Below are positions 54,914 to 63,392 of a DNA stretch of 64,000 bases, piece by piece. A program made the translations under genes and the position numbers. The stretch spans positions 1 through 64,000 of the forward strand of contig QZFT01000041.1 in assembly GCA_003600225.1 (NCBI GenBank), written 5' to 3'. Each line of letters begins with the position of its first letter. Position 1 is the first letter of the stretch. The notes below the pieces were generated by a model. The model had not been told where the DNA came from. It did not search any database and was given only the letters and a program-made list of their open reading frames with translations. This DNA is from Pseudonocardiaceae bacterium YIM PH 21723. Lineage in GTDB: Bacteria; Actinomycetota; Actinomycetes; Mycobacteriales; Pseudonocardiaceae.

Positions 54914-55467
54914 TGGGCACCGCGCTGATCGTGGTCGACGTGCAGAACGACTTCTGCGAGGGCGGTTCGCTGGCGGTCGCCGGCGGAGCCGCGGTCGCGG
55001 CGGCGATCTCCCAGTACGTCTCGCAGGGCGGCTACGACCACGTGGTCGCCACCCGGGACTATCACATCGACCCGGGCTCGCACTTCTCGCCGAACCCGGA
55101 CTACGTGAACTCCTGGCCGGTGCACTGCGTGGTGGGCACGCCCGGCGCGGACTTCCACCCCAACTTCGACACCTCCCGGGTGGAGGCGGTCTTCTCCAAG
55201 GGCGCCTACTCGGCCGCCTACTCGGGCTTCGAGGGCGAGACCGCCGACGGCTGGTCCCTGCTGGAGTGGCTCATCCGGAAGAAGGTCACCGCGGTGACCG
55301 TGGTCGGCATCGCGACCGACTACTGCGTGCGCGCGACCGCGCTGGACGCGATCGCCGCCCAGTTCCCGACCCGGCTGCTGCTCCCGCTGACGGCCGGGGT
55401 GGCTCCGGAGTCCACGACCGCGGCGGTCGCCCAGATGCGCGCCGCCGGGGTCGTGGTGGCCGAATAG
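54913..55467 (+). CDS. pncA: Nicotinamidase
   Basis: 184 residues, isochorismatase-like fold. Catalytic Asp in IVVDVQNDFCEGG, Lys in VFSKGAYSAAYSGF and Cys in GIATDYCVRATALDA; the metal DxHxxxH loop appears as DYHIDPGSH. It makes nicotinate for PncB. It follows pncB with an overlap, so NAD salvage is one operon. Confidence 0.96.
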   Translation: MGTALIVVDVQNDFCEGGSLAVAGGAAVAAAISQYVSQGGYDHVVATRDYHIDPGSHFSPNPDYVNSWPVHCVVGTPGADFHPNFDTSRVEAVFSKGAYSAAYSGFEGETADGWSLLEWLIRKKVTAVTVVGIATDYCVRATALDAIAAQFPTRLLLPLTAGVAPESTTAAVAQMRAAGVVVAE

Positions 55468-55479
55468 TGCAGCGAAAGC

Positions 55480-55558
55480 GCTGAATGTGGCTTTCCTTCG
55501 GTAGAAGTCGCGCAATGTGGCTTCCTGTCGGCAAGACCGAACCAAGGCCACATTCAGC
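55480..55558. repeat. GCTGAATGTGGC palindrome
   Basis: Arms GCTGAATGTGGC (55480-55491) and GCCACATTCAGC (55547-55558), perfect 12-bp pairing across 55 bases that contain a second copy of AATGTGGCTT and CTTTCCTTCGGTAGAAG. Together with the next hairpin it fills the gap between convergent pncA and wecB. Confidence 0.6.
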
Positions 55559-55578
55559 AAGATCATCTGGATAGGGTG

Positions 55579-55611
55579 CGGTTTCTCCGGACCCCGAGCC
55601 CGGAGAAACCG
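55579..55611. terminator. Terminator of the wecB-type gene
   Basis: Perfect 13-bp stem GCGGTTTCTCCGG / CCGGAGAAACCGC with a seven-base loop, 5 bp beyond the stop of the epimerase gene on the minus strand. Confidence 0.8.
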
Positions 55612-55616
55612 CAAGC

Positions 55617-56837
55617 TCAGCTCGCGTGCCGGTGCAGCGCGATGGTCTCCTGGAACACCTCGGGGGAGATCGGGATGTTGCACGGGCACGTCGTCGGGTG
55701 CAGCTCGTGCGCGTTCACGTGGGACAGCCCGAGCAGCCGCTCCACCGCCACCACCGTGCGACCGGCCGCGTGGCCGTCGCCGAACGGGTTCTTGTCCGTG
55801 GGCAGCTTCACGTTGTTCTGCAGCAACGCGTGCGCGTGCTCCAGGATCGCGGCGGGCTCGGTGCCGACCAGCCAGGAGTAACCGGCTTCGACGGCCTCCA
55901 TCCGCTCGGTGAGCTCACGCAGCACCAGCACCGGAACGCCGAAGTGCGGCGCCTCCTCCTGGATGCCACCGGAATCGGTGAGCACGATCGACGAGAAGGA
56001 CAGCGTGCGCACCAGGTCCGGGTAGTCCAGCGGCTCGGTGATGAAGATCCGGTGATGCCCGCCGAGCACCGCGTTGACCTGTTCCCGCACCGAGGGATTC
56101 GGGTGCGCGGGGAACAGCACCAGCAGGTCCGGGGTCTGCTCCACCAGCACCCGCACCGACTCCAGGATGTCGTGCAGCGGCCTGCCCCAGTTCTCCCGCC
56201 GATGCGAGGTCACCAGGGCCACCCGGGCGCCGGTGGACTTGGCCAGGGCCTCCACCTTCGCCACGTCATGGCTGATCGCGGGCAGGTTCTGCCCGGCGAT
56301 GTGCGCGACGGCGTCCACCACGGTGTTGCCGGTCAGCACGATCTCCGGCCGCGGCGGCCGTTCGAGAAGCAGGGCCCGGACCGCCAGCGCCGTCGGAGCC
56401 AGATGCAGCGAGGCGATCCGGGAGATCATCTGCCGGTTCCCCTCCTCGGGGAACGGCTTGGACAGGTCATTGGTGCGCAGCCCGGCTTCCAGGTGCACCA
56501 CCGGGATGCCCCGCCAGAACGCGGCCAGCGCGCCGGCCAGGGTGGTCGTGGTGTCGCCCTGCACGATCACCGCGACCGGCTGGCGGTCCACCAGGACATC
56601 ATCCAGGCAGGCCAGCATCTCGGAGACCAGTTCGGCCTGGGAGCCGGTGTGCCGCTCCACGCCGAGTTCGATGTCGGCCTTGAGGCCGAAGGGTTCCAGA
56701 GCCTGATCGACCATCACCGGGTGCTGTCCACTGTGGACAAGGATCGGTCGCAGTACGGGGTGTTCCGCCATCGCCAAAGCCACGGGAGCCGCTTTGACCG
56801 CTTCCGGCCGGGTACCGACCATCAGCAACACGTCCAT
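55617..56837 (-). CDS. wecB: UDP-N-acetylglucosamine 2-epimerase (non-hydrolysing)
   Basis: 406 residues. It interconverts UDP-GlcNAc and UDP-ManNAc for surface glycans. Motifs: MVGTRPEAVKAAPV at the start, VQGDTTTTLAGALAAFW, VVHLEAGLRT, PEEGNRQMISRIASLH and TDSGGIQEEAPHFGVPVLVLR. ATG 56837 has TGGAG five bases upstream. No other UDP-sugar gene is near, but the locus continues with a membrane GT2 transferase, so a glycan-related function is plausible. Confidence 0.94.
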   Translation of the reverse strand: MDVLLMVGTRPEAVKAAPVALAMAEHPVLRPILVHSGQHPVMVDQALEPFGLKADIELGVERHTGSQAELVSEMLACLDDVLVDRQPVAVIVQGDTTTTLAGALAAFWRGIPVVHLEAGLRTNDLSKPFPEEGNRQMISRIASLHLAPTALAVRALLLERPPRPEIVLTGNTVVDAVAHIAGQNLPAISHDVAKVEALAKSTGARVALVTSHRRENWGRPLHDILESVRVLVEQTPDLLVLFPAHPNPSVREQVNAVLGGHHRIFITEPLDYPDLVRTLSFSSIVLTDSGGIQEEAPHFGVPVLVLRELTERMEAVEAGYSWLVGTEPAAILEHAHALLQNNVKLPTDKNPFGDGHAAGRTVVAVERLLGLSHVNAHELHPTTCPCNIPISPEVFQETIALHRHAS

Positions 56838-56868
56838 GGTCACTCCAAATGCTCGGTGAGACACCGCC

Positions 56869-56911
56869 CCCGACGGGCTTCGCGGCCCCTGCAATCGCGA
56901 AGCCCATCGGG
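56869..56911. terminator. Hairpin between wecB and the 54-aa gene
   Basis: Arms CCCGACGGGCTTCGCG (56869-56884) and CGCGAAGCCCATCGGG (56896-56911), one mismatch. It lies 23 bp after the stop of the 54-aa gene on the minus strand and 32 bp upstream of the epimerase start, so it can terminate the COP/54-aa transcript and separate it from wecB. Confidence 0.75.
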
Positions 56912-56933
56912 AGCGGGCTGGAATCGACAGTCG

Positions 56934-57098
56934 TCAGTTCTCGACTGACCGACGCCGATGAGAGAAATGCCTGGCCAGCAGGCCGACCGCGACGGCGGTG
57001 ACGCCGGCGACGATCCACCAGGTGACGTCGGCACCGGTCAACGCGAGTCCACCGGCGGTAGCGCCGGCGAATCCGCCCGCACCGGGAATCTTGTACAC
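56934..57098 (-). CDS. 54-aa membrane protein with LAxTG-like sorting signal
   Basis: Starts at GTG 57098 with AGGAG about six bases upstream and ends TGA at 56934. A short Gly/Ala N-terminal part (about 17 residues) is followed by LALTG, a membrane helix (VTWWIVAGVTAVAVGLLA) and a basic end (RHFSHRRRSVEN). This is the layout of class E sortase substrates (LAxTG), but there is no signal peptide and almost no mature domain. It lies 9 bp after the choice-of-anchor-P gene, so the two are likely cotranscribed. It may be a small anchor partner or a remnant tail. Confidence 0.75.
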   Translation of the reverse strand: MYKIPGAGGFAGATAGGLALTGADVTWWIVAGVTAVAVGLLARHFSHRRRSVEN

Positions 57099-57107
57099 AG
57101 CTCGCTC

Positions 57108-57893
57108 CTAGACGCTCTGCTGCAGACGACGACGCAGGGCAAAGGCACCGGCCGGCAGGCCGATGGCGGCGACGACACCCAGGCCGGCCAGCAGGCCGGC
57201 ACCGGAGGCCAGCGGAACCGGCGGCTTCGCGACGCCGCAGTTCACGGACGCGATCTGGACGTCGGCACCGGCGAGCTCACCGGGGAACGACTCCAGGGCC
57301 TTCACGTGAATTGCGTTGACGGTCAGGCTGCCGTTCGCTTCGGTGATCTGCTCGTTGAAGATGACCTCACCGAGGCCGGGCACGCCGACGTGGGTGTTCG
57401 GCGGGAACTCCACCGGAACCGGAACCGGGCCGAGGTTCACACCGGCGATGTTGGCGCCGCCGGTGATGCCCTTGGTGGACGAGCTGCAGTAGGCCTTGGT
57501 GCTGTCCACCCGGATACCGAAGATCGGGCCGAGAACGCCGACCCGGGTGTCCGTGGTCGCGGCCTCGGCGTGCTGGCCACCGCTCTTGCGGTCCCACTTC
57601 GCCAGGGTGGTGATGCCCTTGGCGCGCACGAAACCGTCGGTGCCGAAGTCGAGCGCGGAGTTCTCGTCCGGGCCGGTGTCCTTGGACCAGGCGATCGGGC
57701 CGACCTTGATCGGCTGGCCCGCACCGCTGGCCCGGACCTTGATCGCGTATGCCTCGGCGCCGACGTAGGTCGACGGGTCCGTGGTCGTGGTGGTGGTGCC
57801 TGCGGCAGCCATACCCGGGGCCGCGGTCAACAGCAGTGCCGACGCGGCGATGATCGCCGCGAGGCCGCCATTGCGTACGTTGCGCATACGCAT
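57108..57893 (-). CDS. Choice-of-anchor-P-like secreted protein
   Basis: 261 residues. Signal peptide of about 28-30 residues ending near AAAGTTTT. The mature domain is beta-rich with two cysteines (AYCSSST and ASVNCGVA) and ends in a proline-rich patch, PPVPLASGAG, a hydrophobic helix and a basic tail RRRLQQSV. The C-terminal tripartite arrangement is that of an exosortase substrate. The gene faces the XrtP-type gene across a divergent promoter, as expected of a choice-of-anchor P protein with its own exosortase. ATG 57893 has GGAGG six bases upstream. The family assignment is from layout and memory, not a search. Confidence 0.75.
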   Translation of the reverse strand: MRMRNVRNGGLAAIIAASALLLTAAPGMAAAGTTTTTTDPSTYVGAEAYAIKVRASGAGQPIKVGPIAWSKDTGPDENSALDFGTDGFVRAKGITTLAKWDRKSGGQHAEAATTDTRVGVLGPIFGIRVDSTKAYCSSSTKGITGGANIAGVNLGPVPVPVEFPPNTHVGVPGLGEVIFNEQITEANGSLTVNAIHVKALESFPGELAGADVQIASVNCGVAKPPVPLASGAGLLAGLGVVAAIGLPAGAFALRRRLQQSV

Positions 57894-58311
57894 GTAGATC
57901 CTCCAAATGATTTCGCCGCCGGACCGCGATCTCTGGCCTGCGGGAGGGAGGCCAACTGAGTTGATCGCCGATCAGGATGCTCAGTACTTATCCAGCGAAT
58001 TCGCCGTATAAGGCCGGTGCACGCACACCTGACGCCCTCTTAAATGGAGCTGGCCGGTCGTTATGTCGCAATAAATCCGAGGTTCCCTCTAACGGGTGAG
58101 AGATGCCTAGAGTTGCAATATATTCGCAGGTAGAACCCTTAGAAACAGGTAAGAAACGATCTGCAACCCTGCCATCGACTGTGTCACGTTACAGATAACG
58201 GAATAATTACTGTTACCTAGCTCACTGATTTTTGAAAGTCATAAAAAGGGAGCTCAATCCTCCACCAGATGTCTCCCGAACACAGTCTGAAGCTCCCGAA
58301 AGATCGTGACC
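57894..58311. promoter_or_regulatory. AT-rich divergent promoter region of the exosortase locus
   Basis: 418 bp with no gene and much lower GC than the rest, including stretches such as CGTTACAGATAACGG and CTGTTACC near 58190-58220 (GTTAC direct repeats). It separates the choice-of-anchor-P operon from the exosortase operon and probably holds both promoters. AT-rich regions in actinobacteria are frequent targets of Lsr2-like silencers (inference). Confidence 0.45.
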
Positions 58312-58851
58312 ATGAACAAATACTTCGGCCGGATCGTGGCCTTGCTACTGGCCGTTGTCGCCGTGGCACTGGTCGTGGTCGAAAGGTCGTATCGAGTACT
58401 GGAGATGGAACTCTCCGCAATTCTGTTGCCGGCCTTGGGTTTCGGCCGCGCACTGGCGATCCCGGAGCGCGAGAGCCTGATCTTCGGCATCGGCACGAAC
58501 TACACCCTCGGCCTGCGGATGACCCCGGAGTGCACCTCCGTGTTCCTGGTCATCCCGCTGGTGCTGATCGCCTCGCTCATGGCGTTCTTCCGCCCGCAGG
58601 CGATCGGCAAGGTGTTGTGGGCACTGGGGATCGGCGGCGCGGTGCTGATCCTGACCAACCAGCTGCGGATGATCAACATCGTCTACCTGGTGAAGACCCT
58701 GGGCACCGAGCGCGGCTACTACTGGGGCCACACCTTCGGCGGCTCGATGATCAGCGTGATCGGTGGCGCCGTCGCGCTGGTGCTCTTCGTCTGGCTGGCC
58801 ACCCGCGGACGGCGGGCACCCAGCAAGCCCAAGAAAGCGGTGGCGGCATGA
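58312..58851 (+). CDS. xrtP: Exosortase P-like membrane transpeptidase
   Basis: 179 residues with five or six predicted helices. Active-site residues are in the usual exosortase/archaeosortase order: Cys in MTPECTSVFLVIP, Arg in LTNQLRMINI, His in YYWGHTFGGS. Exosortases cut a C-terminal tripartite signal and transfer the protein to the surface. The start is ATG 58312; a GTG at 58306 is possible. The stop overlaps the GT2 start by 4 bp. The pairing with a choice-of-anchor-P-like gene and a GT2 supports the P class. Confidence 0.85.
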   Translation: MNKYFGRIVALLLAVVAVALVVVERSYRVLEMELSAILLPALGFGRALAIPERESLIFGIGTNYTLGLRMTPECTSVFLVIPLVLIASLMAFFRPQAIGKVLWALGIGGAVLILTNQLRMINIVYLVKTLGTERGYYWGHTFGGSMISVIGGAVALVLFVWLATRGRRAPSKPKKAVAA

Positions 58852-60233
58852 GCACCGGGGCGCTCGACCTGCTGCTGGGCATGACCCAGGCGATGGCGCT
58901 GACGATGAGCGTCGCGTTCATCACCTACGTCATCATGATCATCATCCCGTACCTGCGGTACAAGGCGCGGCCGACCGGCGACCCGGCCGCGTTCAGCTGG
59001 CACTTCATCGTCCCCTGCCGGGATGAGGAAGCGGTCATCCAGAAGACCATCGACTACCTGCGCACGACGTTTCCGCAGGCCCACGTCTGGGTCATCGACG
59101 ACGACTCGGACGACCGCACGGCGGGCGTGGTGCGGTCCATGCGCCGCAACGGCGGCAACCGGGACGAGAACATCCACCTGGTGGAGCGGGTCCGCCCGTA
59201 CGCCAGGACCGGCAAGGGCGACGCGTTGAACGCCGCCTACCGCGAGCTGCGCGAATTCGTCGGCTTCATGAACCCGCACCGCTGTGTGGTCGTGGTGGTG
59301 GACGCGGACGGCCGTCCGTCGCCCAACGCGCTGGAGGTCTGCTCGGCGAAGCACCTGTTCGGCGACTCGCGGATCGGCGCGGTGCAGATGGACGTGCGGA
59401 TGGTGAACCGGGACGTGCCCGAGGCGGGCGCGAGGGGCTTCCGCCGCTGGTTCGGCATGGGCATGGTGCGGATGCAGGACCTGGAGTTCCGCACCGCGAT
59501 CTCCGCGATCCAGATGTCCCGGGGCTACACCGGCACCATCGCGATGGGCGGCAACGGCCAGTTCACCCGGCTGTCCGCGCTGGACTCGATCGCCGGCGGC
59601 ACCGGTTCCCCGTGGCGCGGCTCGCTGCTGGAGGACTTCGAACTGGGCGTGCACCTGCTCACCGAGGGCTGGCACACCGGGTACACCCGGGACGCCTGGG
59701 TGGATCAGGAGGCGCTGTACAGCCTGCGCCGTTTCCTGGCGCAGCGCACCCGCTGGGGCCAGGGCACCATGCAGTGCATGCGGTACGCCCCGCGCATCTG
59801 GGACTCCAAGCACCTGACCACGATCGGCGCGGCGGAGATGATGTACTACCTGCTCCAGCCGTGGATGCAGCTGCTCGGCACGATGATCTACCCGATCCCG
59901 TTCGTGCTGCTGGGCATCCGGACCTGGAACGAACCGGCGGCCGTGGCGACCTGGTTCACCGACGGCGCCTGGATCCTGTTCGCGGTGTACGGCCTGTTCG
60001 GCCTGCTGCCGTTCCTGGTGTGGGGCCCGATCTACTGGTGGAAGTGCGAGCGCAAGGGCTCGTTCTTCCAGAGCCTGTTGTGGGGCCTCGGCTACGCGAC
60101 CTACATCTACACCTTCTACATCACCTCGTGGCGGGCGATGATCCGGTTGCTGCGTGGCCAGAACGGCTGGGCCAAGACCCGCCGCAACACCGAGGAGAAG
60201 GTCCGCGGCGCCGTGGTCGCCCTCGACCACTGA
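58848..60233 (+). CDS. GT2-family membrane glycosyltransferase, exosortase partner
   Basis: 461 residues. N-terminal helix (AFITYVIMIIIPYL), then a GT-A domain: VPCRDEEAVIQKT, DDDSDDRT, VVDADGRPSP (DxD), GGNGQFTR, LLEDFELGVHL (ED) and QRTRWGQGT (QxxRW). Helices follow after about residue 320, as in polymer-forming GT2 enzymes. It may build or attach the glycan that anchors the exosortase substrate. The 4-bp overlap with the exosortase gene indicates translational coupling. Confidence 0.88.
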   Translation: MSTGALDLLLGMTQAMALTMSVAFITYVIMIIIPYLRYKARPTGDPAAFSWHFIVPCRDEEAVIQKTIDYLRTTFPQAHVWVIDDDSDDRTAGVVRSMRRNGGNRDENIHLVERVRPYARTGKGDALNAAYRELREFVGFMNPHRCVVVVVDADGRPSPNALEVCSAKHLFGDSRIGAVQMDVRMVNRDVPEAGARGFRRWFGMGMVRMQDLEFRTAISAIQMSRGYTGTIAMGGNGQFTRLSALDSIAGGTGSPWRGSLLEDFELGVHLLTEGWHTGYTRDAWVDQEALYSLRRFLAQRTRWGQGTMQCMRYAPRIWDSKHLTTIGAAEMMYYLLQPWMQLLGTMIYPIPFVLLGIRTWNEPAAVATWFTDGAWILFAVYGLFGLLPFLVWGPIYWWKCERKGSFFQSLLWGLGYATYIYTFYITSWRAMIRLLRGQNGWAKTRRNTEEKVRGAVVALDH

Positions 60234-60244
60234 CCCCTAGCGAT

Positions 60245-60309
60245 CCCGAAGTCGGCGATGTTCGCGACTGCCAGGAAATCAAGCAGAGTCGAACATCGCC
60301 AACTTCGGA
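60245..60309. repeat. CCGAAGTTGGCGATGTTCG palindrome, copy 4
   Basis: Arms 60246-60264 and 60290-60308 with one mismatch (AAGTCGGCG against CGCCAACTT), loop 25 bases. It lies between the convergent GT2 and hydrolase genes. Confidence 0.8.
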
Positions 60310-60314
60310 ACTCG

Positions 60315-61337
60315 TTAGAAGCCCTGGGCGCGCATCCAGTCGAGGACTCGCGCGGAGAAGGCCGGTGCCGCGTCGGCATAGAGGAACGAGTGTCCGGCCC
60401 CCGGCACCACGAAGGCGTCGAAGCTCGCCACGTGCGGATACTGGCCCCGCTCGGTCGCGTACAGCCGCTCGGTGGACGAGCAGTCGGTGCCGATCCTGAT
60501 CAGGTGCTCGATGGCCCGCTGGCCACACAGCGCCGAGTCCCGCTGACCCATCGCCAGCAGCACCGGCTCGGTGAGCCGGGGCGTGACGCTGGTCAGCCCG
60601 CCGGACATCTCCAGCACCGTGGTGAGTGCCTCGCCCGCGGTGACCACGTCGCGGTTCGCCTCGTCATGCGCGATGGCCTCCGGTGAGTCCACCGAGGGCA
60701 GGTGGAAGTCGCGGTTCCGGGCGCCCCGGGCCGTGGACAGGTAACCGGGATCCCAGCCGCCGGAACCCGCTCGCTGCGGATCGATGAGCACGTACGGGAA
60801 CAGCGTGGTGAAGACCGGAGCCGCGCCCACCACGTTGATCAGGTGCCCCAGTCCGGTGAGCACCAGCCCGTCCGCGTCGTGGTACCTGGCGGTCTCCACC
60901 CTGGCCAGCGCGGTGCCCACCGAGTGGCTGACCAGCACCACCTTCTGGAACCGGGGCTTCACCGCCTGGATCACCTGGTGAATGGCGTCGGCGGCGGCGT
61001 CCCCGGTCACCAGCGTGGACAGCGGGTGCGAACTGGTTCCGGCACCCAGCCGGTCCATGGCCAGCGTGGCGACGCCCGCGTTGTTCATCGCCCGCACATA
61101 GGAGGTGCCGTTCCCGGCCCAGTCCCAATACGTCCGGTTGTAGGTGCCGCCGGGCACCAGCACCTGAATCGTGGTCGCCCCCTGCGGGACGCACAGCGAG
61201 GCGCCGATCGACTGGGTGCCGAGGAGCCCACCCAGCTGGACCGGATGCCTCGTCTCCGCACAGGTGACCGCAGCCGCACTGGCCGTCGGTATCAGTGAGG
61301 CGGCGAGAAGCATCACCAACGGCAGCAGAATCCTCAT
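60315..61337 (-). CDS. Secreted alpha/beta hydrolase, array member 1
   Basis: About 340 residues from ATG 61337 (GTG 61340 also possible). Signal peptide of about 22 residues ending ASAAA. Core: VLVPGGTYNRTYWDW after the first strand, nucleophile Ser in VVLVSHSVGTALARVE, and a late His in VVPGAGHSFLYAD. SHSxG replaces GxSxG. It overlaps member 2 by 1-4 bp. Members share about half or more of their residues by eye, indicating tandem duplication. Probably an exported esterase or lipase; substrate unknown. Confidence 0.85.
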   Translation of the reverse strand: MRILLPLVMLLAASLIPTASAAAVTCAETRHPVQLGGLLGTQSIGASLCVPQGATTIQVLVPGGTYNRTYWDWAGNGTSYVRAMNNAGVATLAMDRLGAGTSSHPLSTLVTGDAAADAIHQVIQAVKPRFQKVVLVSHSVGTALARVETARYHDADGLVLTGLGHLINVVGAAPVFTTLFPYVLIDPQRAGSGGWDPGYLSTARGARNRDFHLPSVDSPEAIAHDEANRDVVTAGEALTTVLEMSGGLTSVTPRLTEPVLLAMGQRDSALCGQRAIEHLIRIGTDCSSTERLYATERGQYPHVASFDAFVVPGAGHSFLYADAAPAFSARVLDWMRAQGF

Positions 61338-62353
61338 CACAACCCGTTCGTCCAGCCGCTGATCACCGGATACTGCTCCGGCGACCGGGTGCCGAAGTTG
61401 ATCGAATGCCCGGTCCCCGGCACCACGTAGGCGTCGAAGCTCCGGGCGCTCGGGAAGTACCCCTGCTCGGCCCGCTTGAGCGCCGCCGACGAGGTACAGG
61501 CCGTGCTCAGCAGGCCCGGACCACAGAACAGGCTGTCGCGCTCACCCATCACCATCAGAACCGATGCCGTGATGAGCGTGCTCCTGGTCGTCCCGGGCAC
61601 CACCTCGACGACCGCGCCGAGGACCTCCACCGGGTCGACGACGTCCCAGTTGGCCTCGTCGTAGTCGATCGCGGCCTGCGGCTCGACCGACGGCGTGTGG
61701 AAGTCCCGGTACCGGGTCCCCGGAGCGGTGGTCAGGTAGCCGACGTCCGCTCCCCAGGCCTTCGCCCGGGCCTGCCCCGCCCGCGCCACCTGCACCGGGC
61801 GCAGGGTGCTCAGCAGCAGCGCCGCCGGAACGGGCTTGACCAGGTGCGGCAGCCCGGTGTTCACCAGACCGTCCACGTCCCTATAGGTGGCGGCCTCGAT
61901 CCGGGCGAAGGCGGTGCCGATCGAATGGCTGACCAGCACCACCTTCGCGAAACCGGGCCGCACCTGCTGGATCACCTGGTGAATGGCGCCGGCCGCGACG
62001 TCGGCGAGGATCAGCGCGGACAGCGGCTTGGAGCTCCGGCCCGAGCCGACCCGGTCGATGTTCAGCGTGGCGATCCCGGCCTCGTTCATGGCCTCGCGGA
62101 ACGAGGGCGCGCCCTCGGGCCGGTACTCCCAGTAGGCCTGGTTGTAGGTGCCACCGTGTACCAGGATCTGCAATCGGGTGGCCCCCTGCGGCTTGCACAG
62201 GGTGCCCGCGATGAACTGGCCCGTGGCCCCCGGCACCGTGACCGGGTAGGTGACCTCTTGGCAGGTGGTCGGCTGGGCGATTGCCGGGGTGGCGGCCGGG
62301 ATCAGCGCGGCCCCCGTGATCACGGCGACGGCCGCGGCGAGACGCTTCAACAC
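61337..62353 (-). CDS. Secreted alpha/beta hydrolase, array member 2
   Basis: 338 residues. Signal peptide of about 26 residues ending PAIAQ. ILVHGGTYNQAYWEY, nucleophile Ser in VSHSIGTAFARIE, His in VVPGTGHSINFG. An extra loop holds cysteines (FCGPGLLSTACTS) that may form a disulfide. It lies 3 bp after the frameshifted member 3 in the same direction and overlaps member 1. The whole array is probably one transcript. Confidence 0.87.
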   Translation of the reverse strand: MLKRLAAAVAVITGAALIPAATPAIAQPTTCQEVTYPVTVPGATGQFIAGTLCKPQGATRLQILVHGGTYNQAYWEYRPEGAPSFREAMNEAGIATLNIDRVGSGRSSKPLSALILADVAAGAIHQVIQQVRPGFAKVVLVSHSIGTAFARIEAATYRDVDGLVNTGLPHLVKPVPAALLLSTLRPVQVARAGQARAKAWGADVGYLTTAPGTRYRDFHTPSVEPQAAIDYDEANWDVVDPVEVLGAVVEVVPGTTRSTLITASVLMVMGERDSLFCGPGLLSTACTSSAALKRAEQGYFPSARSFDAYVVPGTGHSINFGTRSPEQYPVISGWTNGL

Positions 62354-62356
62354 CGC

Positions 62357-63389
62357 TTACAAACCTTTCGTCCAGTTGATGGCCACCGGGTAGTAGTCCG
62401 GGGCGTGTGCGGCAAAGGTCATCGAGTGCCCGGCACCCGGTACCACGAAGGCCGTGAAGCTCCTGGCCTTCGGGTAGTACCGCTGCTCGGACCTTGTCAG
62501 TGCCGCCGACGAGGAGCAGTCGGTGACAAAGGTGGCGAGGGTGGAGACGGTGCCGCCGAGCAGGCCGCACAGCACGGCGTCCCGCTGACCGATCACCGAC
62601 AGCACGGGTGTGGTGATCACCCGGGACCTGGTGGTCACCGGGGTCAGTTCCAGGGCGACGCCGGGCACCTCCGCCGCGGGGACCGCATCCCAGTTGTCCT
62701 CGTCGTAGCGGATGGCGTCCGGGCCATCCTGCGAGGGCTGGTGGAAGTCGGCGTCCCTGGTACCCGGCCTCGTGGTCAGGTAACCCGCGTCCAGCCCCCA
62801 GTCCCTGGCCTTCGCCGACCGGGGATGCGCGAGCCGCACCGGGAGCAGCGAGCCGAATACCGGTGCCGCCGCACCGGCGTTGATCAGGTGCGAGATGCCG
62901 GTGATGATCATCCCGTCCAGATCGTGATAGCCGGCCGCCTCGATCTGGGTCAGCCCGCTGCCGAGCGAGTGACCGATCATGATCACCTTCCGGAAACCGG
63001 GCCGCAGCTGCTGGACCACCTGGTGCAGGGTGGCCGCCGAGACGTCCGCGAGGATCAGCGCGGACGGCGGCTTGGAACTGGCGCCGACGCCCAGCCGGTC
63101 GATGTTCAGCGATCCCGGCCTCGTTCATCGCCTGCCGGAACGAGGGACCACCGTTCACCGGGTACTCCCAGTAGGCCCGGTTGTAGGTGCCACCGTGCAC
63201 CAGGATCTGCACGGTCTCCGCACCCTGCGGGACGCACAGCGTGCCCGCGATGAACTGATCACTCGCCCCCGGCACGGTGACCGGATAGATGAGCTCCCGG
63301 CAGGTGACCGGCAGGGCCATCGCCGGAGCGGCCGGCAGGACCGTGGCACTCAGGACGACCGCGAGTGCCACGGCCAGACGCTTGACCAT
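62357..63389 (-). pseudogene. Secreted alpha/beta hydrolase, array member 3, frameshifted
   Basis: The N-terminal part (signal peptide, ILVHGGTYNRAYWEY, RQAMNEAGIA) is read in the frame of the start at about 63389. The rest, from residues like QLRPGFRKVIMIGHSLGSG onward, is in another frame ending at 62357. At about 63109-63113 the sequence reads TTCAGCGATCCCGG where member 2 reads TTCAGCGTGGCGATCCCGG: five bases are missing between two GCG words. Either a true 5-bp deletion or a sequencing error; as read the gene is broken. The catalytic Ser (GHSLGS) and His (GAGHSM) lie after the break. Confidence 0.85.
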
Positions 63390-63392
63390 CAC

